Below, one piece after another: positions 10,641 through 21,595 of a stretch of 64,000 nt of DNA (its first letter is position 1; each line of letters opens with the position of its first letter). The notes under the pieces are model-generated. The model had not been told where the DNA came from, made no database searches, and worked only from the letters and a program-made list of their open reading frames with translations. Both the position numbers and the translations under genes were made by a program. This DNA is from Datnioides undecimradiatus. Its lineage: Eukaryota > Chordata > Actinopteri > Lobotiformes > Datnioididae. The stretch is from contig WARS01000012.1 of the NCBI GenBank assembly GCA_008933995.1, positions 9,597,001 to 9,661,000 of the forward strand, in the 5' to 3' direction.

Positions 10641-13319
10641 ATGCTCCATATCGCCCCTTAAAGAATCATTGGACTGCTAATCTGAATCCTCCCTTATAGC
10701 AGCTCATATCTGATTCCATTTCTGTAATTGAAGGGAGCCCCCCCCACCCCACCCCCCTCAGGCTCACACTTGACTGACGGATTTCTATTCCACAAGTGGT
10801 ATTCAAAAGAGGTTCCTGTGAAATGATTGGAAACCTGTTCAGAGATATACAGCACAGGAACCCTGGATTTCCAGAAGGCAAACTGCCATTACTGTGAGTC
10901 AAATGACAGGGACATTACACACAAGCTGTGAAAAACGTGTGTGTGGAGTCAGAGAGGGAGAGCCAAAGAGGGAGAGGGACTAAATGACAGCAAACAAAAC
11001 CAAAGTGCCGGCGGTGGCTCTTTTTGAAGTCACCTTTGTGTGAGCTCCGCTAATCTTGAGCAACATAAATGGACTTTGCTTTTCTTTCCTTCTCCTCTGC
11101 TTCACAGTCTGGTGTTTTCACTGCCTGTTGACCCATGAGAAATAGAACCAAGTCTAAGATCAACACCATTTTCCCAACACCCCCCAACTGCCTTCTTTTC
11201 CGTTTCTTTAATTGCTTCTGCCACTTTCCCAATGGTCTACCGTCCAGCTGATAAGCCACACTTCTGTCAATCAATAACCATCTCCACTGTCCCCCTGTGC
11301 ATCTATATAAGGTCACTTTATCGGATTCTCACGGAAACCCAGGCAAAAACCAACTAATAAAGGTCCCTGGATGCAGACCAGTAGTTCAGCCCGAAGTAGG
11401 ACTTCGGCATGGACAAATGACCAATTAAGGCTCACGTCTGATGCACATCTGCTCAATCTGAAAACAGTGCTTCTACATGCCTGTTAACAGTGTTGTGCAG
11501 GTTTATATTTCACAAGCGCAAGTTCAGTGTTTAGTTCATGCAAGTTAAAAAAGCACAAGCTCACTTTGAATTTTGGGGATCATACCCCCCGCCCCCAAAA
11601 AATGCTAGTTCATGTTATTTTTTTGTTTTTTTTAAACAGCTTTGTGCGATACATTCACTGTCACTTGATACAAGTGGATACCTTCAATTCACTATTCACC
11701 AAGTCTTCAAAGTACATGTAAATCCTTGGTAAGTGGGGATAGAATTGCTCTGTAAGGTAATATAGTAATGTTAGGAGGTAATAAAAGTCAGTAGGATGAC
11801 TCCATTTGACAGCGTTAAGGTCTGCACAAGGTGGCAATCCATCTAATAACTGTTGATATATTTCGGGATAGACCAAAGAGGTGGGCAGACCTGGGACTCA
11901 GATGTCAGCCACACAATGAAGGTGGCTAAAATGTTTACGACCCTTTCAGGTCACATTCTCTGGCACTTTGTAACAAAGCACAAGCAGTCTGTACCGGAGT
12001 CCCTAATAGCCCATTTAATGTGCTACACCTGCCAATAGTTCAGCCCCTGTGCCTGGCATTATGTATTTCCACAGTGGAGATAATAGCTGATGTACCACAG
12101 AGAGCAGGTTCAGATTACATCTCGCGTCCTGTGCCAACGCTGGATATCTGTATATTAGACAAACATTCTACTGCCAAAGAATACAACCATTCAATCGTAA
12201 TGAGCTTACATTTTGAAATGGCTCATAGATGGCATTTACTTCATCATAAGACAATAAAACTCTGCTGAAACCTAATGGATGTGCTTGGGTAGCGTGTCAG
12301 CGGTATGACAGGCCCCTTGAAAAAATTACTTTAAAGATCTTTTAAAAACTGAGTCTCTAGAGAAAAAACATTGTAAAATGTAAAAAGGAATTTATGGCAT
12401 CTAAAGACTTTTAACTAATAAATCCTCCATCACCTTGGCAGCAGACAACCTGATTGGCTCATAAAAAGCAGATTGACATGGTGGTCTAACCCTAATAAGA
12501 TTTTTATGTTATTGGCACTGAGGGGCTTGATTTTTTGTGTGTGTGTGTGTATTCATGCATAATGTGTGTTATTCTCTGTGGGATGCTGGCCTTTCTCAGG
12601 CAAAGGCATGCCGAGCCCACACTGCGTAACAGCGGTGTTTTCCATTTCCACTCACGTACACCGCTGGATGTGTGCACTGTCGAGCTGACTGCCGCCGGAT
12701 TGATTCACCTGTCGCCTGAGCAAGTTTGATCCCTAGGGGAGGTCTAGCGGCGACTCTGTGGGTGAGACGCTGCTCTCCTTCCCACCCCTTCCTCACCCAC
12801 AAGCCTTTCTGCTATCCCCTCGCAGGGCCGTTCGCTTCCTTCTCTCCCCGTTCACAGAGCGATAAACTAGATTTATAGTTACAGCGGCAAAGCAAACTCG
12901 CTGAGTGTGTTAACTTTATCTTCAAGGACATGGAGGCAACAAGGGCTAAAGAGTAATGACTCGACTGCGAACGTGGAAAAAAAGGTCACATTTGGCAGTT
13001 AATAAGAGAGACTGTAGCTTAGTGACAGTGACTGACAGAGAAGAAGAAATGTGATGCATTAACCCGACTGCTCCGCTGCTAAAGAAACACACAAACACAC
13101 ACACACGTATACAAAGGTATCCATACACCAACACATCTAGCATATTGAGGCTTGTGTGAGCTGCTTTAGTCAGCCTGTAATAATAAATAACATCAAGCAA
13201 CAATAATGAAAAGTTTGATAAAATACAACAAAAGACTAAGACTAAAGACTAAAAAAGAATAAAATTAATAAATGAAACAACCAGGAAAATCAATGAAAAC
13301 CAAGTCTAAAACAGTGAGT

Positions 13320-13570
13320 GTTACCTGTTAGCTTCCCTGACCTCCTTCTGCAGGTCATTCCACAACTGAGGGACCAAAACATAAAAGGTCAGGTTTTGTT
13401 TTAAGGGTTGTTTAAGGGTCAGCTGTATCTTCTGGAGCTCACCCTCTAAAAGTTCAAATCTATTCTCAAGTAGATTGGAAGCCAGTGAAGTGATTTAAAG
13501 GTGTGTTCTCTCCCAGTCGATGTGGTTCTAAGTCTTTTGAACACTAACCAGCTACACATCTGCAACAATT
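13320..13570 (+). mobile_element. Dispersed teleost repeat with 'gaagccagtg' motif, copy 1
   Basis: The landmarks are tgcaggtcattccacaactgagggacc, then ggagctcaccctc, ttcaaatctattctcaagtagattggaagccagtgaagtgatttaaag. The same ordered landmarks (gatcgttccagagcctcagggc; caaatctattctaaaacatactgggagccagtgtaaagaggtt) occur at 49020-49350. I recognise this as a fragment of a widespread teleost interspersed repeat whose class I cannot name. It has no intact reading frame. Confidence 0.55.
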
Positions 13571-14425
13571 ATCAGCCGAGTGATGGCACAACGTGAGCTA
13601 TTAAACCTCCACTCCTGCAACTCCTGGACTCATACATCGCACAAACCTTGTTACACACTCACAAAACCAGATCCATTTTTTAATATCAAAAAATATTCTG
13701 CCCCTGGACAACCTGAAACTGCACTTAATTTAAGCAGCCCTCCAGGTCTTCTCAAGTCTTTGCTTTATTATATGTGCAGTGGGAAATTACATCCTGTTCC
13801 TCAGTGTTTGGAGCTTCCATGTGTAAAGGACATGCTGCTGCCTTGGCGGAATGATCACTATAGTGCATGTTTTCATGATTTCTCTGCAAATAAACATGTT
13901 GAAAGCTGAAAATACTAAACCGGGTGCCTAACTTTGTACTAAAAAGATGTTTTGGAATAACTTGGCACTACTCTGATTATCCTCCCTAGAAAGGGCAGTT
14001 GACAAGGTCTCCTTCAAATCTCCTTTATTACAGGTCAACAGGAGAGAAAACAAGCACCATGTTGGGTAAATGACCACCATAGCAAGTGATCTAATGGTCT
14101 CACTTCTCTCTCACACATATTCTTCCTCTTTGTAGTGTAGTGAACACCTTCGCACCACACAGAGATAAGATGTTTGGCTTTATAAAGAGAGGAAGAGGCG
14201 AAGTGGAGGAGACATTGTGGGCTTTTCTGTTTGATTTAACTCCTCTGGTGACACGACTGGCCTCCATATGCAGGCGTTTAGTAGCCCTGACACCTTGCTT
14301 GGTCAGTTACAGTAGATGAGAATAGGCTGACTAACAAAGTCAGTATAAGGGGTTTGTTATATGACCTTTTCAGATTGTGGGAGGAAAAGGGGATGGGATG
14401 TTTTCCATCCAAACTTCTGCCAATG

Positions 14426-14427
<2 letters not shown>

Positions 14428-14461
<34 letters not shown>
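14428..14461. repeat. (TG)17 microsatellite
   Basis: This is a perfect dinucleotide array of 34 bp in the intron, about 300 bp before the terminal shisa9 exon. Confidence 0.95.
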
Positions 14462-14462
<1 letters not shown>

Positions 14463-14764
14463 ACTCACATGTGCATGTTTTAGTTTGGAGCTGATCTGCA
14501 AACTGCTGAAAGTCTTATTTTATGAGTCACTCTCTATAACAGTTTTTTTCTTCTTTCAGTTACACTGTAGCAAAACAGACGAGCTGAGGATATTGTTTTT
14601 TTTCACAAGTGACAGTCTTAAAAGCAAACAGCCAAACTGGAAGTAAATTCATTTTAGATTTGAACATTAAACCCAAGATTCCAGCCTTTGCTCTTTAGCA
14701 GCTCTTTCATTTTCACTTAATATTTTCATTAACTTTATTCCTCTTTCTGTGTCTCTTCTGTCAG

Positions 14765-15699
14765 CTGCCAAGTACAACGGGGAAATCTACAAGCGTCGGC
14801 TGATGGTGGAGCTGCCAACGAAAGGCGGGCTTCCTCTCCAGCCTATGGGCAACTCCAGACCCTCTGTGGGAAACATGTCATCGATGACGCCTCCGATGAC
14901 CACCAACCCAATGGCTTCTAACCCAATGACCTCCAATCCCATGAACCCTACCATCACCCAGATGACCTCCATGCCCCCAATGACGTCTATGATGCCCATG
15001 ACCTCTATGACGCCCATGACCTCTATGACGCACATGACCTCTATGACCCCCATGACCTCCCTCACACCCATGACCTCCCTCAACCCAATGCCCTCTATGA
15101 CCCCTATGACCTCCCTGGGTCCACTGACTCCTGAGCCAGTGGCCACCTATGTCACTGAGATGCCAAGCATCTCCTCTGTCTCAACCCTCCCAACAGAACG
15201 GCACATAGCAGGTGGCGGAGGAGGAGGGTCACTCAAACCGAATGGCCACAAACCCAAAGTCAGCCATGGTCACATTGCCCACAGCTCTCACACCTCTCAC
15301 AGCTCTCACACTCCTCACGCTCACAGCCACAGTAGCAAGCCGCCAGGACTCGGGGCTACCTCCCTGGCACACATGTCAGGGACAATGCCAGGTGGCACGT
15401 CCCTGGGCATCTCCAGGGCCGCAGAGACCGCCATTGGCTCTAGCTCTGCTACAATGGGCCGCCCATTGGCATACAGTTCCAACACAATTGCGACTGGGCA
15501 TGCAATGGGGCTGGGGCTGAAGGGTTGGGATGGGACTGAGACAGTGGGCCGGAGGAAGACCTATGGGCACAAGAGGCCTCAGTGTACCATTCTGGAGCCA
15601 AACCAGCTCCACAGCAGCAGGGGGCACAGCCACAGCCAACACTTCCTCCCCACACAGCCCTACTTTGTGACCAACAGCAAGACAGAGGTGACTGTGTGA
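14765..15699 (+). CDS. shisa9: shisa9 terminal coding exon with C-terminal PDZ ligand
   Basis: The exon starts after ctgtcag with the last two bases of a split codon (phase 1) and runs to TGA at 15697. Joined to the 6422-6610 exon it continues KAV-AAKYNGEIYKRRLMVELPTKG. Conserved landmarks, compared from memory with human SHISA9, are YKRRLMVELPTKGGLPLQP (human YTKRRHLAELAAKGNLPLHP), LKGWDGTETVGRRKTYGHK (human FKGWDPNEQSLRRQAYSNK) and the end QPYFVTNSKTEVTV (human QPYFITNSKTEVTV). EVTV is the class II PDZ ligand reported for CKAMP44, which binds synaptic scaffolds such as PSD-95 and PICK1. The exon encodes about 311 residues, well over twice the human counterpart by my recollection. The surplus is a Met/Thr/Ser repeat (14884-15132), a Gly6 run (15211-15228) and a His/Ser-rich block (15247-15336). 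The ATG at 14749 in the same frame is intronic. Confidence 0.92.
14884..15132 (+). repeat. Coding repeat: Asn-Pro-Met pentads, then Met-Thr-Ser triads
   Basis: Within the terminal shisa9 exon, four pentads beginning with Met (14896, 14911, 14926, 14941: MTTNP, MASNP, MTSNP, MNPTI) are followed by an array in which every third residue from 14962 to 15126 is Met (15 times) or Leu (4 times), mostly as alternating MTS and MTP. At DNA level the unit is about 18 bp (atgacctctatgacgccc type) with scattered synonymous changes, so it arose by tandem duplication and has begun to diverge. No stop or frameshift interrupts it. Confidence 0.95.
15247..15336 (+). other. His/Ser-rich low-complexity segment in Shisa9 tail
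   Basis: Ten histidines occur in thirty residues, in HSSHTSHSSHTPHAHSHSS style, after a Gly6 run (15211-15228) and a short basic stretch (NGHKPKVSHGH). The DNA is an imperfect cacagctctcacacc repeat. Human SHISA9 has KQNGQKSRTNK near this place as I recall it, so the flanking NGxK may be the conserved part and the His repeat the inserted part. Confidence 0.8.
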
Positions 15700-16135
15700 G
15701 AGAGGAAGAAGGGGAGAAAGGATGCATGTGGAGTGGTGGCACAAGTAATGTCATGAGTTGAGACACCAACTCCTGGGGTGGTCAAAGGTGCAGATCTACG
15801 TATGTTTGTGTGGCTCGTTGGTACACTGACGAATGTGGAGGAACAGTGACACTGTGTCTGAGTGGTCCTCGTTTCATGAACAGAGAGTTCACCAACAAAT
15901 CATTGAACAGACCCTTGTAATCAAGAGGATGGCGTCCACATTGGTGGCATCTGTAACCATAACTTTAAACAGCCTACAGAGCAGGGATGTCTGTACACTT
16001 GTGGCGAAATCAGAGTGTTGTCTCACAGTTAATATGTGCTCAGTAATGCTAACAATATCTTAGTATTACGGTGCAACTACACACAGATGATAAAGTGGGA
16101 GACTGTTGATAATAAAATGGATTGGCTTTAAAAAC
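15700..16135 (+). other. shisa9: shisa9 proximal 3' UTR
   Basis: Sequence after the TGA at 15697, up to shortly after a canonical AATAAA at 16111-16116. Downstream sequence is only mildly GT-rich, so this may be an alternative rather than the main polyadenylation site. Confidence 0.55.
16111..16116 (+). terminator. Proximal poly(A) signal AATAAA
   Basis: Exact AATAAA hexamer 412 nt after the shisa9 stop codon. It is the first canonical hexamer in the sense strand after the coding region, as far as I can see. Confidence 0.5.
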
Positions 16136-17012
16136 CAAACCTGAGAAGCAATATAGGGGATCAAATGTGAAGCACTGAAGCATCGTGGGAAAGAAGAAAT
16201 AACAAATTTACCCACAAACCTCGCAACAATGGTTCTGCTCATCTGCCCAACAAAGCTTCAAATGGTTTGGAAGAAATGACATTCCCTTCTGATTCACCCC
16301 CAAATCTCCTGAGGGCTTTGAAACAGGCACACATGATGAGGGCACTGGGCTTTGGACTGCAGACGTGCAGGGCTTTGTACTGTGGCTATTCAGAAGCGCC
16401 TTCATAAGCTCTGCAGCTGAAGGTCACCCTTTTCCGCGAGGCTCCAGGACAGAGAATGGAGGCTGTCACACTGGCATTGTTCTGGTCTGATCTCGTCTGT
16501 GTGCTGACAGCTGGCCCAGAGGAGGGAGAAGGAGGCAGGGAGGCAGCATCTGGATGATGCTGCAGCTAGCAGAGGCTCCTTGGAGCATGATTCTCCAATA
16601 CACACACGCATACACAAATGCACACATTCGTGCACATGCAGACACACACACAGAAACACATACAGCATACTGTAGAAATACCACACGTCAGGGTTTGATC
16701 AATATGGAGTTTTAAAAGGTGATTCCAATTATTGTGGACTGAACTTACATATGGTTGATATTTTGTTTCTGCATATTTGTTTTTTTTAAATATGACAGCT
16801 GTTTTTCAAAAACTTACTTTTGTGTTTCCCCCAAACTATATTTTCATCAGTGAAACAATACCGTCTCAGTGCTCTATATAGTCTCAAATGAAACCCCTGA
16901 AAATTAAACTTAAAATGGCAGCTAAGTCAGAATGACCCGTCTTTTATGTTCAGCTACAGGGTATAGTTTGGGACTTTTAACAGTGAAAACTATTTATTAA
17001 TGGGTTACGCAA
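16136..17012. other. Noncoding, possible extended 3' UTR
   Basis: Non-repetitive sequence with a short CA/CACA-rich patch at 16597-16663. No gene or recognisable element is seen. It would be 3' UTR if the distal poly(A) signal at 24100 belongs to shisa9. Confidence 0.4.
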
Positions 17013-17273
17013 CCAAGGAAATAGTTTGACGTTTTGGGAAATATGTTTATTCTTAGCTGCCAGGAGTTAGAAGAGAGAATTGATGCAATTTTTTTGTCTG
17101 CATATTAAATTTGAAGCCGCGACAAACAGTCGTTTAGCTTAGCTTAGCACAAAGAAAGGGGGGAAACAGCTACCCTGGTTCTTTCCAGTTGTACAGCGCA
17201 CTAATTAGTTTGTGTTTTATGGAATTTTAGGTGCCAGACGGTTCCTTTACAAAATGTCAAACTATTTCTTTAA
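17013..17273. mobile_element. MITE with terminal inverted repeats, about 260 bp
   Basis: The left end ggaaatagtttgacgttttg (17017-17036) is matched in reverse complement by the right end caaaatgtcaaactatttct (17250-17269) at 18 of 20 positions. The interior carries the teleost-typical core gtttagcttagcttagcaca and gtgccagacggttcc. It has no coding capacity, so it is a non-autonomous DNA transposon. The good preservation of both ends indicates a younger insertion than the relative at 3376-3750. I did not identify a clear target-site duplication. Confidence 0.8.
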
Positions 17274-20200
17274 AAGAATAAATAAGATGTGCACAGAGTA
17301 AAGCTGTTTTTATGTAGCTGTGGTCAGGAGTGACCTTGATCGCACTGGATGTGGGCAAAATGAAAAAAATGTTTTATGTATGTACATACACAGATAGTGC
17401 ACATTAAATCTGGGTCAACTATATGCCTAATTTATTTCATAGGTGGACCAAAAATGTACACTTTGGCTTCTCGACGCGTTTCTCCTGCACAGATTTTGCA
17501 TACAATGCTCCAGTTTTAGACAAAAGCAAGAAACTACTGAGAAAAGTGGGTGTAATAGGAATAAAAATACCACATGTTCTTGCTCGTAATGGAAAACGCA
17601 AGAAACTAGGCTTGATTAGATCACTCACTGTACTCAAGCTCCGGCTGAAAAAAAACATCACAACCAGCAGAAGAAGAAAAAACTATCTGGGTTACATGAC
17701 TCAAACATAAAAATAAATCCTTACGTCTGACAAATAGGCCAAATCTTCCAAGGGCTTCTCCGAGCCTATTTGGTTGCTTTGTAATGATGTGGGACTTATT
17801 AGCAGCTGCAGCCACAGTGATCATTTTTGACCTTGCTATCTAATGTGCTGCTTCCACCTCTAAGACCCTCTTTGCACTTGCGATTAAGATGCATTTTTAA
17901 GTGATCAGATTGTAATCAGACAATGCTTATCCGCACTGAAATGAAAATGTTAATGCACCCGAGACGCAATGAGGACGGATTATGATTGGACTGCTTAAAC
18001 CATCTCTGGAGGTGTCTTTGAAAATTTGTGTGCAGATCAAATGAAGCACAAGCAAAAAAAAAAAAGGGGGGGAAAAAAGGCGACGGGCAGCGTCATAGCA
18101 ACAAAAACAGATTGTGAGGACATTTGTGGAAACAGAACAAGCAAAAAAAAAAAGGTGTTGATAGTCAATTTTAAAGTAAATACAAGAGGAAGAGGTGCAC
18201 ATGACAATCTGTTGGATTTCAGTTTGACACATTTTACTGGAGGCTCCCGCAGAGCTACACTCAGTTTGGATACACTGTGTATCCAGACCGCATGTAGATC
18301 TGAGGTGCAAAACAGGGCCTAATACTACAGCTTCTAAATCAAAAGCCAGATGAAACAACTAAGCCAGTTAAGCGCAAGATAAGGGGGTCTACAGGAGGGG
18401 GATATTTTTGCCTCACGCTGTGGAACCCCTGCTGCCTTCGAGGTCACATGACTGAACACGTGTGACCAAATTTTAAGGCGTGGAACAGGATTTAAGAAGT
18501 CGGAGCGTTCAAAAATGTGTCACCTCTACACCCACACCTAACACACTTACACACACACACACACACAGAAAACATTACAGGGTGGACTCTGCTTTCCCTC
18601 TGCTCCCACAGTGCCGAGCGGCAGGCGTCATCGCAGCAGGGAGACAAAGAGTCAGTACTGTTACTGCGCCTGTTGTATATGAAAGACTGTGAAACTCCAG
18701 ACCTTGGCCCTTTGTAGCGACAACTGATATTATGCTTTTTATATATAAAGATATACAGTACATAGCCTTTCTCTCTTTATCTCTTTTCTTTTCACATTTG
18801 CTTCTTCACTTCCTTTCACCCTTTTTTTTTTCTTCTCCCTCCAGTCCTGAATGGGAGACCTTCAGAGCAAAAATATCTGAGAGAAACAAAAAAAAAAAAG
18901 AAAAAAAAGAAAATGGGGCTGTGATGAATCTTTTCTGTGATCGTGGAGTGCGGTCATGACGAGACAGTGAATAATAATAATTCACCCCACCTTGAAAGGC
19001 ACGATTGCCCCCTCCCCCTGCCTATCGTTCTAGCAGGAAACATAAGTGATTGAATCTGTGTGCCAAAAAAATGTAATTCAGTTTGCAGTTTTGTACCAGT
19101 GTGTGTCCCCTTGAACACTGCGCACATTTCACTCTTTATAACTTTTTCTATGTGTGCGTGCGTGTGAGAGAGAGCGTGTGTGTTTGAATCCAACTATGGC
19201 ATATGATTATTGTCTCTGAAGACGTCAGAACTCAAACAAACACACCAAACAAAGTGAATCATATATAAATGGAGTTCACAATCCCATAAACCTGTGTGCG
19301 TCCGATGAGAATCCTTTGCAAATTCTCCTGTTTTTCTTCCTTCCTCCTTGTGTTTATTTTCTCCTTTTCTTGACAGCTGGTGGTTTTTTGTTTGTGACAG
19401 AGTTGAGAAGCAGGTCAATGTTTGCTCAGGATGTGCATTATCGGACCCAATTGACTTAATCCAGCAAGGCGGAGATGTGGAAATATGAACCCTCCTTGCC
19501 ACCGCGCACTGTTCCATCCCTAAAGCTCATTCAGCTCTGCAAAAGCAGCCACTGGAACAATGCTAAGCAGGCGGGGAGTGAAAACAGTCGGTAAAAAAAG
19601 AAAAAAAACAAAAAAAACAAAACCTCTTCCCCCAGCTGAACAGCCAAAATAAACCTGATAGAAAGCGGGGAATTGGTTGCGCTGGCCAGGTTACGGTTGA
19701 TAGGGTCAGGGCCACAGATGAGTGGGTTCAGGAGGCAGTCATGTCTGACATTTTTCATCAGACGAGTCAGTCAGACAAAAAATGCCACAGCAGAGACAAA
19801 AGGACACAGGTAGTCCGCAGGCTCCAAACAGCCAGTGCAGTTTACAGAGGCAGCGGGAGAGCCGGAGCACTGAGTGTTCATCATGTACTGAAAAAATAAT
19901 CTTCATCTAAATTTTGACAAAGCAATTTGGTGATAAGATGTAGTGTTTGCACTAATTAGAGCATAAAGACATTCAGTGACTAATAAACAATTCAGTGACC
20001 CACCAGTTCCAGCTTAAAAGTGGTCAATGCGTATTATTCATTATTCAGCTCGGAGTGCTTTTGTAATTCAAAAAGACAATTTTATAGATCACAGATGGTT
20101 GCTTTCCTTCCAGAGCAATGAATCAGCTTCACCTCTTTGGGTTTTCTCTTGGTGTGAGCTTGAGGCTCTGTAGCCTCTGTTTTTTCTTTTATGGCTGAAC

Positions 20201-21595
20201 ATAAAAAAGAAAAGCGTATCACAAGCAGGGTACAGAAGGACTTGCTAAAAACGTAAAATATATTGTATATTGTACATTGTACACTGCAATACTGCTCTGA
20301 AATCAATCCATCTGAATGGCGTCTGCGTGATCAATGGAGTCACTCGTGAAGGGAAGTGAATCCACACACGTTTTTACACATTTAGTATTCAGTTCACCAT
20401 TGATTTTACAAAGTGAAGTGAAGCTATAGACCTCAAAGCTAAGCTATTCTTGCTTTTAAGCCATTCACTTTTTGTCAACTCGCTGCTGGACTGTTGAGCG
20501 CTCCACAAAAGATAAGTTGACCGTGGACAGTATGAGACAGAAGTTGATGGCATGAATACAATTTTATTCTATCTTTAGCCGCCAAGCTGACAAGTTCACT
20601 AAGCTTTGATAGTGGGTGAAATAGAGCTTCTGTGACTAAATAGTGCATGTTGAGGATGCTGAGATTGTGCTTCAGCAAATAACATCAACTGATATTAGGT
20701 TTAAATATATGAGTGGGGAGTTACGATAATGCTTTATAGTCACTGATTGAAATGTGAATGGATTGGATTTTTGCTTTGCCACTTTCTGGTGTGGCCTGGT
20801 CTTTGGGCAATCAAACAACCTGTCAATCAAAAATTCTACGGCTCAGCTGGCCGACCCAGAGATCACCTTCACCTCTTGGTGTCTGGCGACCCTGCCTGAC
20901 ACAGCCTAATGAGTTCTGCACGTAGAGAGACGACCACTCAGTGTGTGCTCATCGCTCCAAACCATCAGGTCCTGATTGCCCTGTAGGTGCACTCCCTGCC
21001 ACAGCTCAAAGGATTTTCATTATTGTTATTTTTCCCCCTTTCCTGTTTGAATGGAAGTCAAATGAAGAGTGGAGGTGCAATTGGCCTAATTATAGGAATC
21101 AGACCTGAGTTAGAGGGTGCACAGGCACACTGATCAGCAACAGAGGTGGGAGCAGGAACCAGGCCAGTCGAGCATGCATGCCTGAAGTCGTGCAACATTA
21201 ACGACTCGACTGAATGTGCTTCTGGCCTTTTGACCTGAAGCTAAGAACGGATATTATGTTGGGTTGGTGCAACATTGTGATATTTTTAATATAAAATGAC
21301 CAAGTGGGGCCACAATAGAGACACATTCGCCAATCTTTCACTTTAACAATTGAAACTTAATTTATTGATTTATTTATTACTTGACTGCCATGTTTAGAGA
21401 TCTCATCAGGCTTAAATCTTTGTCTTTTTGAATTTCTTTACCATGAAGCATCAAGGAACACGTACTTAGGATGTACAAAGCTGCCGTTTGTCAATGTCAG
21501 GTGACCTGCTTCTCTTTTATTATACAATTTTCTGCATTTTCTACCTTTTCTCTCATATGGTCATGATGCTGTTATCCTGTGGACAGTCACATGTG
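17274..21595. other. Noncoding region, no gene seen
   Basis: This stretch holds A-rich runs (18048-18080, 18143-18154, 18886-18911, 19597-19622), (CA)n at 18549-18567 and a (GA)/(GT) mix at 19155-19186. A short Lys/Arg-rich reading frame at 17423-17710 shows no recognisable domain. A possible conserved block lies at 20760-21130. It is either a long 3' UTR of shisa9 or intergenic. Confidence 0.5.
20760..21130. promoter_or_regulatory. Candidate conserved noncoding block
   Basis: This is unique-looking sequence containing cctgtcaatcaaaaat (a PBX/TALE-homeodomain-like TGTCAATCA core) and ttggcctaattatagg (a homeodomain-type TAATTA core). It has no repeat signature and no open frame. The regulatory role is an inference from motif texture only. 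Confidence 0.25.

Larger units (their letters stand above)
6611..14764 (+). other. shisa9: shisa9 intron, 8.15 kb
   Basis: The intron begins GTGAGT and ends with a strong pyrimidine tract and ctgtcag (AG at 14763-14764); cattaact about 35 nt upstream is a plausible branch-point region. It interrupts a codon after the first base. It holds an 18-T run near 6919, a dispersed repeat (8310-8672), a 19-bp minisatellite (9217-9296), a long pyrimidine-rich tract (about 10320-10640), (GT)n at 12535-12551, (CA)n at 13088-13107, a second dispersed repeat (13320-13570) and (TG)17 at 14428-14461. I could not find a small exon equivalent to the GSSDGDWAVST-type segment I recall in human SHISA9, though a micro-exon could be missed by eye. 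Confidence 0.8.

Noticed and set aside
10152-10661. 169-codon frame on the + strand
   Set aside because: It lies in a pyrimidine-rich tract, so stop codons are rare. Ser/Pro/Phe/Leu composition with no domain.
14787-15146. 119-codon antisense frame (EVMGVIEVMG repeats)
   Set aside because: Shadow of the Met-Thr-Ser coding repeat on the opposite strand.
15212-15769. Alternative frames on both strands over the shisa9 terminal exon
   Set aside because: Out-of-frame shadows. The annotated frame carries the conserved Shisa9 motifs and the EVTV end.
17423-17710. 95-codon Lys/Arg-rich frame
   Set aside because: Resembles a basic ribosomal-type peptide only by composition. No start context, homology or splice structure.
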